This document shows positions 16,978 to 57,907 of a stretch of DNA of 64,000 bases, piece by piece (position 1 is the first letter of the stretch; each line of letters opens with the position of its first letter). The position numbers and the translations under genes are program-made. The notes below the pieces were generated by a model. That model was not told where the DNA came from. It was given only the letters and a program-made list of their open reading frames with translations, and made no database searches. This stretch comes from Apostichopus japonicus (lineage: Eukaryota; Echinodermata; Holothuroidea; Aspidochirotida; Stichopodidae), in NCBI RefSeq assembly GCF_037975245.1, contig NC_092576.1:42631111-42695110 (forward strand), written 5' to 3'.

Positions 16978-18689
16978 CTTTACATTAATACCACGGAGGT
17001 AAACTCCATAAAAAATGTTGTATCAGTGTTCTTTCTTTCAAGATCCCTGGTCTCATCATGGGTGGTGTCTGTACATATGTGACACCAACAATTACACATT
17101 GGAAACGTGAAAGTACCGTCTTTCTACTACTATCACGAACCAAACCGTTATCTCCAGTGTTGCGTAACATTTTTTTTCAAACTATATATACATGTTCCAA
17201 TGTGAAAGTTTCCACTTTCTTTTGTAAATGCTTCATCAAGTACAATTTTCCCCGTATGTTTTCGTCAAATTTTAAGTATAACTGATTTGTAAGCACGCCA
17301 TTCTGGCATTAATGTTTCCTTCTCTATAATCTGCAGAAGAAATACCGATGAAGTGATTCTTAAAACGGAAAAAAGGAATTTAAAAATTTCAGCATAAACT
17401 CTAGTTACTTAAAAACAATTACTGTGATTTTAATGAAGCAAATTTTATGCAGCATTTCCCTAATCAAGAAATGTAAACATATATCTACACAATGTATGGA
17501 AACAGCAAGATGATGAAGTAAAATATTTAAACAGCACGATAGCCAATGTTGTTACGCACGTCACAAATATATATACACAAATCCGAATTCCCTTTGGAGT
17601 TTCCCCACACTCTCCCAATTCGTTTTGTGTAAAACTAGAGCAAGCAGTTTCGATGAACTGAGAAGTGTAAAATAACTCTAGCACCATTAACACGACAATA
17701 CAGCGAGGCTATTTCGAGACTAAATGTAGAGGAGCTAGGTTAGAGAGAACAGGTAGGGAGGGAGTACGGTAGGGTGGCCATGCTTGAGAGGAGTGGTAGG
17801 ACGCGCAGTTATAGAGTATGTACAGAGCGGTTAAGTTATTTTAAGTTAGATAGGGTAGATTCGAGAGAAGAGATATAGAGCTTAGGTTAGCATTTACTTA
17901 TGACATCATGATGGGTATGTAGGAATCTCCACCTCCTGTATTATGCCGCCACTGAATTCTGTTTGGAATTTTATCACCTTCTTTGGTTTATGGCTCTGAA
18001 TATTTCCTGGGATTTCGAGCATTTCCAGATCAGGAGGATCATGACAGGTTGTCTTCAGAAAACACGGGTTCATCTACCAGGATCCCAATTTCTACAGGAC
18101 GATTGAGTAGAAAACAAATTCAAACAAAATGCTTGAGTATTAGGCCTTGTTATCTAAATATGTATATATGTGTTTTGTTTTTTGGAGGGGGAGCATGTGG
18201 AATCTGGGGGGGGGGGGCGGTGATCATAATATTTTTATGAAATAGAGATCAATAAGACAAATTATAATAAAAAAGATATAAATTAGTACTATTTCTATGT
18301 TCTCCCCTATGCAGTTAATCCTCACCATCAATGATAAGCATTATATTAAGTAGGGAATATATTACAATTACATTTCTGCTGCATGATTAACAATACTTGT
18401 TTGCTAAAGTTATCTAAATTTTCCCGGGCAATACCCGAAATGACGTAGGGCCCTGGCACTGTAGACTCCATAAATCCCATGCTAGCTTCAAACTTGACAT
18501 TCAATATTTTTCCTTGCAGTTTGTATTTTTGTCACACTTATACCTCGCGATAAACAACTTTAACTCTGCACGGTATAAGTTCTGTTCCATATTGTTACCT
18601 TGTTAGAAATTCACTGATCCTGAACTTGCTAACTGGAAAGGAACCGACTATTACATTGTACTGTAGTTAAACATATTTTTAATATCATC
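16978..18689. other. Gene-poor stretch
   Basis: No supported exon. Contains a purine-rich patch (about 17,700-17,900) and a G tract at about 18,207. Confidence 0.5.
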
Positions 18690-19110
18690 GTTTTAATCCA
18701 CTTATTGCATGTGTGGTAACATGTGGTAACTACTTCATCTTAATCCACCCATTGCATGTTTAGTAGTATTTGTTGACATCCCTTTAATCCATCCAAATGC
18801 ATGTTCAGTAATGTTTGTTGATTAATCCCTTTAATCCATTCAATGTATGTTTAGTAATATTTGTTGACTCCATCCCTTTCATCCATACAATGCATATTTA
18901 GTAAAATTTGTTGATTACATTCCTTTTTGTTTAATCCATTGTTTGTTTAGTTATATTTGTTAACTATATCCCTTTAATCCATACAATGCATATTTAGTAA
19001 TTTGTTTTGTCTACATCATTTTTGTTCCAATGCATTACATGGTTAGTAACATTTGATGACTTTATCCCTTTAATCCATATGTTTAGCATTATTTGTTCAG
19101 CATACCACTT
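18690..19110. repeat. Degenerate minisatellite of about 52-65 bp period
   Basis: The phrase CCCTTTAATCCATNCAATGCAT followed by TTTAGTAATATTTGTTGA recurs about seven times with substitutions and length changes. No coding role is seen. Confidence 0.8.
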
Positions 19111-20149
19111 TATTCCGCTCTTGGCATGTGTGGATATATGTGTTAACTACTTCATTTCAAATCACTCATTTCATATTTTGATATATATGTGTTTCTACAT
19201 TAATTGTAATCATTCTGTGCATGCTCAAACAACCCCCGACAATAAAACCTAGACGTCAAATGGTGCAATCTGAGGCATATTTAGACTATAACTAAGGTTT
19301 ATGGAAGTAACCCTAAAGGAAAAGTTTTACTTTATTAAATGCTTTGTTTGAGGTTGTAAAGGGAGGTAAGGGGTGGGTTGGGTGACTGTGGGTGACATAT
19401 CCTCCCCGGCAAAATACAATTCTCCCGTCTGAATAATTTTCAGCGGACTGACGATCAGACGGGTGAGGGGGAGGGGGAGGCATGTACAAGGGCTGCTTAG
19501 TAACGTATGTATTGCTTCGCTCGAATTCACGGAGTGGTTAGTAATCAACATTTATCTTTAACCTGACATGTTCGTGCTGTATTTATTACCCATCGTATAA
19601 CTTTAACCTTCCCTCCTTGGTTTATGTAATCAATTTACTACTTAACTGCCTCATTAGTACTTTATTAATCAATGTATTATTTTAACCTGTTCTTTGTTTA
19701 AATAGTAACTATTTATTAATATTAGCCGGCGTGTTCACTTGCTATTTAGTAACAATCGCATTAGTTTAACGTATCCATTTGGTGTTTATTCACTGATGTA
19801 TTACCATCGCTTCCAATGAGATTTCATAACACAGATGCAGGGGCGGATCCAGGGGGGCGACCCGGCCCGGCCCCCCCTTTTTGGAAATCAGTTGAGTTTT
19901 TTTGTTTATGTTGGAGTACTTCAAATTCCTAATAGGCATAACTTGGTGAAAGAAAAGCCTAATATATATCCAGCTGCTCTTCCCTGAAACGCGATCGTTT
20001 TTATTCCAAATTTGAAACTAAGGCAATTATCACTCCTACGCGACATCACGTATTAATTAGATACGGCTCATTACTATAGTGCTGACTATTACTGTCAGGG
20101 AAAATCAATGCACAGTTAGCAAGTATATCATAATTATCTGAAAGAAAGG

Positions 20150-20222
20150 GGGTGTAGGCGGTTTAACACTATCTAACGCAACGTAGTCGCCAAGAACCTG
20201 AAGTATTTTTAAGGGAGGGCCC
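20150..20222 (+). repeat. Inverted repeat flanking the Penelope remnant (left arm)
   Basis: About 73 bp, including GCAACGTAGTCGCCAAGAAC, is repeated in inverse orientation at 22,498-22,570 with few differences. The two arms bracket the Penelope-like sequence. They are either subterminal repeats of the outer TIR element or inverted terminal repeats of the Penelope insertion. Confidence 0.85.
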
Positions 20223-20333
20223 GAGGAACATGAACTAATAGCATGCTCCTCGTGGTGAAACATAATTGCACCTATTGGGTGAAGTGAGTGTACTGTTAAT
20301 AGTAGGAGAGACTAGTGTAGGTTCTTATGACCA

Positions 20334-20384
20334 ACTAGACCGGTTTCTGCTCTCAAACTTTATAGGAGAAGCTTCATCAGTAGT
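20334..20384 (-). ncRNA. Hammerhead-ribozyme-like motif in Penelope remnant
   Basis: Read on the - strand: ACTA (stem I), CTGATGA, a stem II of GCTTCTC paired with GAGAGC (one bulge), GAAA, the palindrome CCGG, then TC followed by TAGT, which pairs with ACTA. This reproduces the type I hammerhead core CUGANGA...GAAA...UH. The palindromic CCGG would form stem III only between two molecules, as described for minimal hammerheads in Penelope-like and related retroelements. The match was found by eye; cleavage is not shown. Confidence 0.5.
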
Positions 20385-20509
20385 AGCCTTTGAATATTTT
20401 ATATTCGGCCTGGGCGTCTCGTTCTCAAAATGCATCTATTTTCTGTGCACGATTTTTTATGGACTTACAGTGCAGCTATAAGAGCATCTAAAAGAGCTTC
20501 GTGTGAACC

Positions 20510-22480
20510 TTGAGAGTCAGCTGATTCTTCGTTAGTATGAAACCTTGAGTTAACAAGTAAATCTTTGAGATTTTGGGCCCTTTTGTAGGCTAGAATCGGT
20601 TCTTTTGGAAACAGTTTGGATAATTCCGCGCGCAGGGGCGTAGCGAGCGGGGGTGGGGTGTCACGCCCCCAATATTTTGGTCGCTGTCGGCAAATTTTGG
20701 GTCTCTCGGCAAAAGGAGAAAAGGTGAAGAGAGCGGAAGGGGAAGAAAGAAGAAAAGCTGAATAGAGAAAAGGAGAACGGGAGCTTCTTTATCGGTTATT
20801 TCGATTTTCCAGTTCTTCATCTGATAAACTCATTCACCAATCCAATCACCCGACGCCTGCAAGTTAAAAACCTCTCGGCAAATAACTGATAATGTCACGG
20901 GCGTCAGTATAGCTACTGTAGCAAGGCTCAGCTAGACGAGTGCCAGAATCGCCGGAAACTCAGTGAAAGAAATGGAATTAAAGGCTTCCGTATAGGCCGC
21001 AGCCCATGAGTCGTGCTATCGTGTGACAACGTGTTGTTATTATCCTCTGTTCAGAATGACGCAGATGTCATTCGTTCTCCGTGGAAAACTTAAGGACACG
21101 GCTCACGAACTGTACACAATTTTTAACGTTTCTCGCTTGTATATCAATGAATGTTGTTATTTCTCATTACCGGAAAGTTTTCTGAATATTTTCATCACGA
21201 AGTTTCACTATTTCAACGATCGGTGAAAGAGAAAACACAGTTCGATAATTGGTCCCAATTAATTCTTCTTCTGCCGACTGCCATAAAAATAATATCGAAA
21301 TGGAAATTCTACGGTGCCAAATTTGACTTAAAATATGCACCAGATTGCATCTAAGGACGTTTCAAAACTAAAAATTTTTACACCCCTCCCCTTTTACCCC
21401 TTCAGATCCGTCGGAAAATCAAATCCTCCACACCCCCCAACAACAACAACAAACTTCGCTACGCCCCTGTCCGCGTGTTGCGAGATTAAGTGCCAATGTT
21501 TCAAAAGTACATTTTGTCAAATGCGTGGTTTTGATATGGGGTGTATAGGTAAGCTTGAACATCATTGGTGGTTCCTTTTGTTTAGGTTTGGTAGTGAGGT
21601 ATTGCCCACGGTTTTCAAATTTTATGCCTTTCGTGGCTGAGGCAATTTCCTCTTTCTTATAGTTACGGAGTAACAGTTTCTCTGTGAACGCATTCTCTTT
21701 CTGTAAGAAATCAGTCTCATTGTTACATAGACGTGCGTATCGTAAGACTTCTCCTTTAATGAAGCCTTTAAAAGTGGCAAGTGGGTGTGCAGAGTTTCTG
21801 TCGAGGTATTGGAAGGTTTCCGTGGATTTGGTGTAGACTTTGGTGTCTAATAACCCATTAGTTTCAAACCTTGGACCTTTGAAGATTTTCAAATCTATGT
21901 ATGTTACCTCGGTGTGTAATATTTCTACCGTAAACTTTAAGAGGCGGTGAATTTCATTCAACCTGTTTACTAGTTGTTCAAGTTCCTGAGGTGAACCGTC
22001 GTAAAGCAATAGAATTTCATCTCTATAGCGGAGCCATTTTAAGATTTTATTATCTGTCGGTAAAATCTGGTTTTCCAGTCTATGCATGAAGATATCACAG
22101 ATTTCCGGAGAGGCTTGGCTACCCATGGCGCAACCGATCTTTTGTAGATAGAATTGGTTATTGAACTAGAAACAGTTTCTTGTTAAAAATAAGTTCAATT
22201 AGTTTGCGCATGGATATGGAAGATATTTTATTTATTCCATATTCGTTTTTTTTTCCGCCTTTTCATAGACTTCTTGACATATATCTAATGCCTCCTCTTG
22301 GGGAGTATTGGTATACATGGCGACGACATCGAGTGTAGCAAGTACTACTGCTTTTGGTAACGGGGTGGCTTCCACAATTTTCAGAATGTGATTTTTGTCT
22401 TTCACATAGGTGCTTTGTTTTAATACAATAGGAAGCAAGAAATAGTCCACAAATTCCGATATTTTTTCGGTCGGTGATCC
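20510..22480 (-). pseudogene. Penelope-like element reverse transcriptase, interrupted
   Basis: From 22,450 to 22,232 the frame reads an RT fingers/palm part (TLDVVAMYTNTPQEEALDI). After a frameshift near 22,170 it continues (GCAMGSQASPEICDIFMHRL) to YRDE, where YRDD or YADD is expected, then LDTKVYTKSTETFQYLDRNS and FIKGEVLRYARLCNN, all typical of Penelope-like RTs. At 21,478 it stops at the edge of the hAT-like insertion and resumes, in another frame, at 20,632-20,540 (LFPKEPILAYKRAQNLKDLL). I find no clear GIY-YIG endonuclease. Frameshifts, the altered catalytic Asp and the insertion make it dead. Confidence 0.85.
20633..21469. mobile_element. hAT-like MITE inside the Penelope-like element
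   Basis: The ends are CAGGGGCGTAGCGA and its inverse. The flanks are TCCGCGCG (20,625-20,632) and TCCGCGTG (21,470-21,477), an 8-bp duplication with one mismatch. The 837-bp interior encodes no transposase. Its position splits the Penelope reverse transcriptase frame, so it is the youngest of the three layers. Confidence 0.8.
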
Positions 22481-22497
22481 GTTTCCGCTTATTATCG

Positions 22498-22570
22498 GGC
22501 CCTCCCTTAAAAATATTTCAGGTTCTTGGCGACTACGTTGCGTTAGATAGTGTAAAACCGCCTACACCCC
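22498..22570 (-). repeat. Inverted repeat flanking the Penelope remnant (right arm)
   Basis: Inverse partner of 20,150-20,222, sharing the block that reads GCAACGTAGTCGCCAAGAAC on the - strand. Confidence 0.85.
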
Positions 22571-24689
22571 ACTTTCATTAATAAGTATATCATAACTATC
22601 TCATTGAATATATCTTGTTTTATGTTTTTTCTTGGGGTGAATCTGGTGTCATAATTTTCGCGCAAAAGAAAAAACGAATCGACGCAATAATAGTGTATCC
22701 ATTGTACATGCACTGTTGAGCGTTGTTAAATATGTGTCTATCGAGAAAAAATATTTGCACAAAAAAGCGTGTCTGCAACGTATCTGGTTTTTCTAGTTTT
22801 TGGCGAAATGTTTCACCATTTTGCATCTAAGCACTCACAATTAACCAAAAATTTCCAAGGGGGAGGGGACAACCCCTGCCCCTAGACCCCTCCCCCAGGA
22901 CGCAGATCACTAAAATGCTACCATCGGGATGTCGGCCCCCCTTTCTCAAAATCCTGGATCCGCCCCTGAGATGTATTACATCAAAGTAACAATATAAGTT
23001 TCATATAAACACATCCACCTGAGCACACACGTATGTTCATGTGATTTACCGATAAGTCAATCTTAATGAGGTAGGGTGGAGGTGATGGGGTGTGGTGTAT
23101 AATGTACTTACCTCATGTTTGCTTTACTTCATAAATTATTTGTGATCGTATGCATGCATACCGCCCTTAAATTCTTACTAGTCGGAAGATTGATGCTATC
23201 AGTAGTAAATACAATATCATTATGTAAATAGAACAACAAAATAAAACAGACCTGACGTAGTATTTATTAGACTACATACCAGCCAAAGACCGGAGCCGAG
23301 ATCAAGATCATAGTATTGACCACTCGTATCACTATCAGGCTTCCAGAAAACTGTAAGAGGCGAATAAGATGAAACAGTAAATGAACGAATACAACAGTAT
23401 CAACTGTGTAATATTGAATGTAATATTAAAACACAGTAGTAACAACCGGACTTGTTTTTACTGTTACCTTTATTGTATATATCCAACAGTTGTATCTCTA
23501 GGGTTGCAGATTATCTATCTTCTCTGACAGTATATTGGATCGTCAACTAATGAAATATCATATTTTGTTTTGTCTTTTGATACATTTGCTCGAGGAGTGC
23601 CATCACTCGTTAAGCCTTGCAAGGTTTTCTAAGCCAATTCCTTCCTCGTTGTATTTACATTTATGTTAGTACATATTTACTGTAAAACCTTTATGTTGAG
23701 GAGAAATAAATAAATGAAATGAAATGAAATGAAATGAAAATATAATAATTTTAACAACTCAAGTTGAGTACGTCTTTCTTACAACAACGTTGTAATGGTA
23801 CACGACAAGACCATCACAATGCTCTTTAATTATTTAAAATGTGGACAGAATACAGCAGTTTAGACATAAAAGTCAACATTTTACAATTTTTTTTTAAAAG
23901 GAGCTTCTGTCGTCAATTCAACAATTCAATAATAAACAAGAAAATAATCATCTTTATGGTCATCATGAAAACAAAGTTAAAATTTTGAATTTAAAGATAT
24001 TCCTTCAATCAACGTTAACATTTTGATGAAATAGTCGACTTGTTGGGAAAGAATTCGCCAATTCAGAAAAGAAAATGACAATCGCTTGAAAAACAAAACA
24101 CCGGGTGAAACGTTTGGAATATTGCCAAAAAATATTCTCATTTCGATATATAACTTCTTAGTTCGGTAGAAAATGTTGTTACTTTAAGATAACACAGTTG
24201 AAATTTAGAGGAATTTATACATTACAATTCTGAATTTTCGGTATACAATAGCGAAATTTCCAGTGTCCCACTTAATTAAGCTACCGAAGTACCAGAAAAA
24301 AAAAAAAAAAACTGATCTTCATCTTTGTAAGACCTGCAAACCAAATCAATTTCTGCTCCCTTATAGCCTATTTAAACTACTGCCTACGATACTGTGGTCA
24401 TTTCTATTTCTAATGACGTACGCAGTCAGACAGTCTTTCTTTTAAGTTATTGTATCCGTATTCTGTTATTGGTATCTGTACGATGGACTCAGTTATCTGT
24501 CATCTGTTTTTCCTTTTCCCTAAATAATATAGGTGACTTATCAGTAATTAATGAAGCATGTAGCAGGTTGACTTTACCAACAACAACAAATACTCCAATT
24601 GTAAATGATATCAACCCGATTTTCTGACTCCCATGTTTTTTTGCAATGAAGCTTAGTGATAAGGCGTTTTCTATTTCATTGTGACTAAA

Positions 24690-25065
24690 ATCCAATCACG
24701 ACGACGACGGAAATGGTTTGAACTGCAAACAACATGACACATGATTAGTCATTAATCGATTAATCAATAAAAACATTACCAGACACTCCCCGAGATTTCA
24801 GTGTGGATAGAGATGGTCCGACGGGTATTGATGAGGGCTGCAGACAGTCTATTAGGCTATAATCAGAGAAAGAAATATAATCAGTCATTTGGCATTACAC
24901 CCTTCTTCAATTGTTGCTATTTTAGATACAGTTCATAGATTAACCCATAGAATGCACATCAAGAGTTGTTCCTTCCTCCGTTACAACCTCACACACAAGT
25001 AAATTTGTTTTTAGGGATGTAAAAGTTTGAAAACAACTAAATGGTATTTTCAAAATGATACAGTG
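24690..25065 (-). repeat. Dispersed repeat, copy 2 of an inverted pair
   Basis: Matches 8,380-8,760 in inverse orientation, best across CCGACGGGTATTGATGAGGG. The class is unknown. Confidence 0.8.
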
Positions 25066-25534
25066 AGGTGCCTCGGTATAAGCAAGAACAGATACAGAAA
25101 TACCCGCTTACGTATACCTTGTATTACCAGCTGTACCTGTAATTTTGGCGGAACCCTTACTTCCAGCGTTAACTGTACTATCAAACAATAGTATGGACAC
25201 TAGCCTAGCCTACAAATGTATTTGTTGTTTAATGGCGACGTCTATGTATTTTCTTTTGTAGCAAATTATTCAAATAAAGATTTGATGAAAAGGGAAAAAA
25301 AGTACGAAACATCAGTGTTGTTTATGTGTCTTTCATTTCAACGGGAACGTACAGTTCAGTACACTCCTCCACGGGGCTTAGTCCAACCACAGACAGTATA
25401 GTAGGATACACAAAAACAAAAAAAGGCCTACCAACGAATTAAAACCACACATTGTCTAGACGTGACGTATCCCTTGCAATCTTCTGGTACTTGTTTGTCA
25501 GTAAGTTCCACATGTTTGTATACCTTTTCTTTAT

Positions 25535-25692
25535 AGAGGCGCGTCTGTTCTATTGAAAACAAATTATTTCTATTGAGACGCCCGCGTCTATTTTATTGAA
25601 TACAACTTCTTTCCTTTGCAAGGCGCGTAAATATTCTTGAAAACAAATTCTTTTTATTTGATGGCGCACGCGTCTATCCCATTGAATTCAAC
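25535..25692. repeat. About 43-bp degenerate tandem units with GCGC cores
   Basis: Four units alternate a GC-rich core (GAGGCGCGTCT, GAGACGCCCGCGTCT, AAGGCGCG, ATGGCGCACGCGTCT) with an AT-rich part (TATTGAAAACAAATTNTTT). Units are strongly diverged. Confidence 0.65.
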
Positions 25693-27073
25693 CTGTTTTC
25701 ATGTATTGTTCAAGTATTTGATTGACAGGTGATGAACAAAATACAAAGTTAAACTATTAAAAGAGTCAGCAGAAGTCAGTGTACATCTTTAGCAAAAAAA
25801 AAAAAAAAAAATTAAAATAATTTCAATATACTTTTTGGATAAAACAAAATGGGGACTGTCTGAGTAGAACAGAGAAGCAATAATTGAACGTACAGATGTA
25901 TGATAGAAATATGTACAGTATAGTGTAATTGCGACTTTAGGTTAGTTTCTCAAATGGGTATATGGTGACAACACAATGTAAATTGTATACAGATTACGGA
26001 AGGGTACGGAAGGAGAATGCTGTAATGTTAGAGAGGATCTACAGTTATATCTTCTCAAGATTATTCTTTTTAACATATATACTGTGTTTGTTCATATTAG
26101 TATATACTGTAAACAATGGAAATAGAAAGTAAACAAATATACGTGATTTTGAGTGTTATTTACATAGTGACTGATGTTGTATTGGTCTCTACTGTGTGGG
26201 GATTGCATGTAATGTTATTTGGGTTAATAATATGCATATATTAAGAGTTTTTTGTTGCACCAGTGGATGGAGGGTGGGTAGGGGAGGAAAGATGGTCAAA
26301 GGGTTGGAGTGAAAGTGAATAGGTCATTGATCATAAGAGACAGAAGATAATAGTTGTTGTAAAACGAAATGTTGTAAACATCTTAAGAAACAAACAAATG
26401 TTATAAACATTGGTTAAGAAAATGGGGTTCGGTCCGTCATAGTTGTTGAGAGGGGTGGGGGAAAGAAAGGGGTGCTTTAGGGAAACTTTAGGGTATTATA
26501 TAAGGGTGCATTATTAATACATATAGACGGTTACGGTGTTTAATTTATATAATTTTTTATATTTTTACTTTAATATATATGTGCATTAAGTACCAGTTAA
26601 TTTTAAAACTAATTAAAGAAAGTTTCCCACTGATAAAATAAAGAGGAAATATCGAGTTCAGTATAAAACACTTGGTGTTTTTTTTTTCATCTCCTATTTT
26701 ATCTCCTTTAAACAATTTCTATTAACCTAAATCATCAAAGTTTGGTTCATATATTTTGGGTAGCTTTTGTCAGAATGTTTTATTTTTTTGGAAATGTTTA
26801 TATTTTTTCCAATTTTCAATCAAGTTTGTAAGTTTAAGCTTGGCCCCCTAACTACTTATTTTAATAAAATTCACTTCGGTGCAAAAGGTATTGTTTTCTG
26901 TCTTCATTTGTTTTGTTTTATTTAAATATAGCTATCTTAATAATACATATCTTGTTTACTTCATTAATACTGATATTAAACTAATATTAATACTAAACAT
27001 TAATACATTAGAAATCTCAACTGGATATTTCTTTACTACTTATATTATTTACATATTTATTTATTATACTTAC

Positions 27074-55235
<28,162 letters not shown>

Positions 55236-55499
55236 TATTGACCTGTAGAACAAAACTGAAAATGTAAGTTTCTGACGTCACGGTATCATTAACAACGAAT
55301 ATGTTCGAAACGTCAAGTTAACATATTCACTTTAACAAAAGACAGCAGATTAATAAAGCCACTTTCGATTCACCAATTCAACGTCAGAATTATGATCAAC
55401 TTCAACTTCAACTTGCAGTGTTGGAAAACCTTGTTTAATATCCTGCGAACACACTTCAAACAACTGCCGATTTATTGTCAATGTTCGCGAAGCGAACTT

Positions 55500-55625
55500 A
55501 CTAAGCATAGATAGGCCTAAAGTGCGAGCATAACGGTTTGGGGTCCAGGGGCCCGCCTTAGGCCCTGGTGGGGTCAAAGGGAGGAAACAGTTGTGGTTCA
55601 GTGGCGAAGGCTCCCGAAAAATGGT
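55500..55625. repeat. GC-rich interspersed fragment
   Basis: A short GC-rich stretch (GGTCCAGGGGCCCGCCTTAG, then CAGTGGCGAAGG) stands out from its AT-rich flanks and resembles ends of the TIR elements seen elsewhere in the window. No partner end was found. Confidence 0.35.
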
Positions 55626-56299
55626 AGTACATTTTCGTGATTGGTGATACACAAAATATGCAGTTGCGGGTGCAAAATACTGACAACTGTTTGAATTTTC
55701 ATTGACACGAAACTGATGAACATTTTAAAATGACTAGTAAGAGTAGCTAGAGTAGTGGTAGTAGTTAGTGTTATGATGTTATTAAATGAAAGAGATTTAA
55801 TTGGTCTTACAATCCTTAAAAAGTTTAACTTACAGAACTGTTTTGGCTCCAATCTGAAATTAATTAAGTAAGTCAGTATCGGATCGGCAAAGTTATGCGA
55901 ACAATTATTCGAAGATGTTCAAGAAACGTAGGTCAAATATCCTTATAACATTTTGGTAAGTAAAAAACACCTCAAACCAACGGAGCACTCCTTCAGATGT
56001 GAAAGAGTGTTATAACAACTGATGTGTTAGGGATATGAACGTAAACATTTTCAACTTATTGAACATAACGTAATGACCTGGTAATCCCTTCACTTTCAAA
56101 AGTTTGATTTCCATAAGATATCATGTTGTCAATATATTTCATGATAAATTCGCCAATGTTACGTGTTTTTATCAAAGAAAAGTGAAGATGGCTTATCAAA
56201 TAAATTAGCAAACGCAACAGTGTACATGGATTTTGCATACAACAGCCTCACACAAATTAGACAACATACACAATACGTGTTTACAGTTTTTAAACTTAC

Positions 56300-56357
56300 C
56301 GTTCACTGTCTTCCTCACATCTGGTTTGATGTCCACTGGATTAAAATTGTCAGCCAT
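56300..56357 (-). CDS. Alternative first coding exon for the NLR gene
   Basis: ATG at 56,357 (context AAAATGG) starts MADNFNPVDIKPDVRKTVN and ends in phase 1 at AACG/GTAAGT, a strong donor. The phase fits the same death-fold exons as the 55,235 exon. It could be an alternative promoter and N-terminus, or the leader of a lost neighbouring paralogue. Confidence 0.5.
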
Positions 56358-57907
56358 TTTAGATCTGTAGTTTCGCAAGCAAAATACAAATGAGGGTGAA
56401 TTACTTTTACTGCAAATTCTTTGTAAAGTTCCACATTCAAGACAATAAATGGATTACTCGAGATATAAATGGTTTCCATAATGTTGATACTTTGAATGGT
56501 TAATGTTACATTTTGGCAGTTTGTTGTCTCCCTCTTGCAATCGATAGTACAAACTTGATAAATGCTATACATGGTGTGTATGAAGCTACCTTTTATTGTA
56601 CATAAATGCGTATAATTTTATATTTATAATACGAAATTGAATTGTTGATTTGTCTGGCATATGAAAGAAAGAAACATACTCAAAGCAAGTTTATTATCAT
56701 AATTTAAATTCGACGGAACCGACGAAATTAGGTTTTGAAAGCATATACACACATAACATGGATTTTGTACTTATCATAAATAAAAAGAGGTTAGCACGTA
56801 TTGTTTGAAAATTGCGATGTCGTACATAAACATCTCTGAATAATTACTTTGAACCTTAATTTGACTATACACCCATGTAACTTATATCAAATAATGATCG
56901 AAATCAAGTTCTTGCTTCGTAGTCATATCGGATGGAACTACTCTGAATGAATCTGGTCTTTTTTGGTTGTAAATGTAAGGCTTAACATAAAAAAATGTTA
57001 GCAACATTTCGTAGACATGATTTTCAATCACGCTCTGCATGTTTGTAGCAATCAACATTTTACCACGATCACGTACACATACCCATAGCACCGTTAATTA
57101 CAATTTTCCTACATTGTGTTTGTGTTTTGGTTACTTACACATGCGGCGATATAAAACGTTACAAAAGAGTGGAGCAGACGGATCCATATCTACTTTAGTG
57201 AAATTAATTAATTAATTGATAATTTCACTATGTAACATATAACAGAGTCCATAAGTACAATGGCCACTTCGCCAATTTGCCAAATGTGCATTACACATGT
57301 TGTGTTTGATAATGTCATTCCAAATATGTTGATTTTTTTTAGAAAAAAAGTTCCCGTCTTAAAGATATACTCATTTGAAGTTTTGATAAATCTGAGAAAC
57401 TCATTAAATATGTGCAATCTATGACGTTTTTTTTAAATTTTAGGCAGTGATAACTCGTAATTACACGCCCATATACATTATTAAAATACTGTGGTATTCC
57501 TCTTTTCATAGATGCCTGTAAAACATTCAAAATTTTTACAAACCTGTGTTCAGTGTCCTTGAAACGAAGGTTGTGAACACAAGGTATAACATAACAGAAA
57601 ATTAGCAGTCAATTCTCTTACATTATCACTGTGCATTATTAGCTAATTTTAATTCATAAATTAAACTGGAATTAGGAAAACTCTTGTAAGATGGTCAAGC
57701 TTTCATCGATTTTGAAAGGGGTGTAGGCGGAGGGAAGGGGGGGGGGGGTGGGTTGCCGCTGTTTCATGACTTCTAATGGCTACTAGAGAGATAAGGAAAT
57801 TGTTTTCCATAGGTGTCAGTAGACCTATAATGAATAACTGATCCACAACGTCTCTGAAATCAAACAAAACAAACAGGTAGAAAGTTGTACAAGGGGTCAA
57901 TCTGGGA
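56358..57907. other. Gene-poor stretch upstream of the NLR gene
   Basis: AT-rich, with one G tract near 57,740. The NLR promoter should lie here or just downstream, but I see no convincing TATA or initiator pair. Confidence 0.45.

Larger units (their letters stand above)
19838..22968. mobile_element. TIR element carrying nested insertions
   Basis: The outer ends are CAGGGGCGGATCCAGG and its inverse GGATCCGCCCCTG, flanked by AGATG on both sides (19,833-19,837 and 22,969-22,973). Within it lie a subterminal inverted repeat, a Penelope-like element on the - strand, and a hAT-like MITE inserted into the Penelope frame. No transposase for the outer element is seen. A 5-bp duplication does not fit hAT, so the superfamily is open. 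Confidence 0.65.
22969..27073. other. Gene-poor stretch before the NLR-type gene's last visible exon
   Basis: AT-rich sequence with a short (GAAAT)n run near 23,720, an A tract at about 24,297-24,311, the second copy of the dispersed repeat, and GCGC-rich degenerate tandem units at 25,535-25,692. A final exon of the - strand NLR gene may be hidden in 26-27 kb; I could not identify one. Confidence 0.5.

Noticed and set aside
26640-27060. B-type exon that should follow exon A6
   Set aside because: Candidate acceptors exist, but none opens a frame resembling F..(C/K).LPLSL, so no exon was called.
55825-55846. Possible 20-nt micro-exon (TTTCAG ... GTAAGT) on the - strand
   Set aside because: Both sites look good, but joining it between the 56,357 exon and the death-fold exon breaks the phase and reads into a stop. 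Left out without transcript support.
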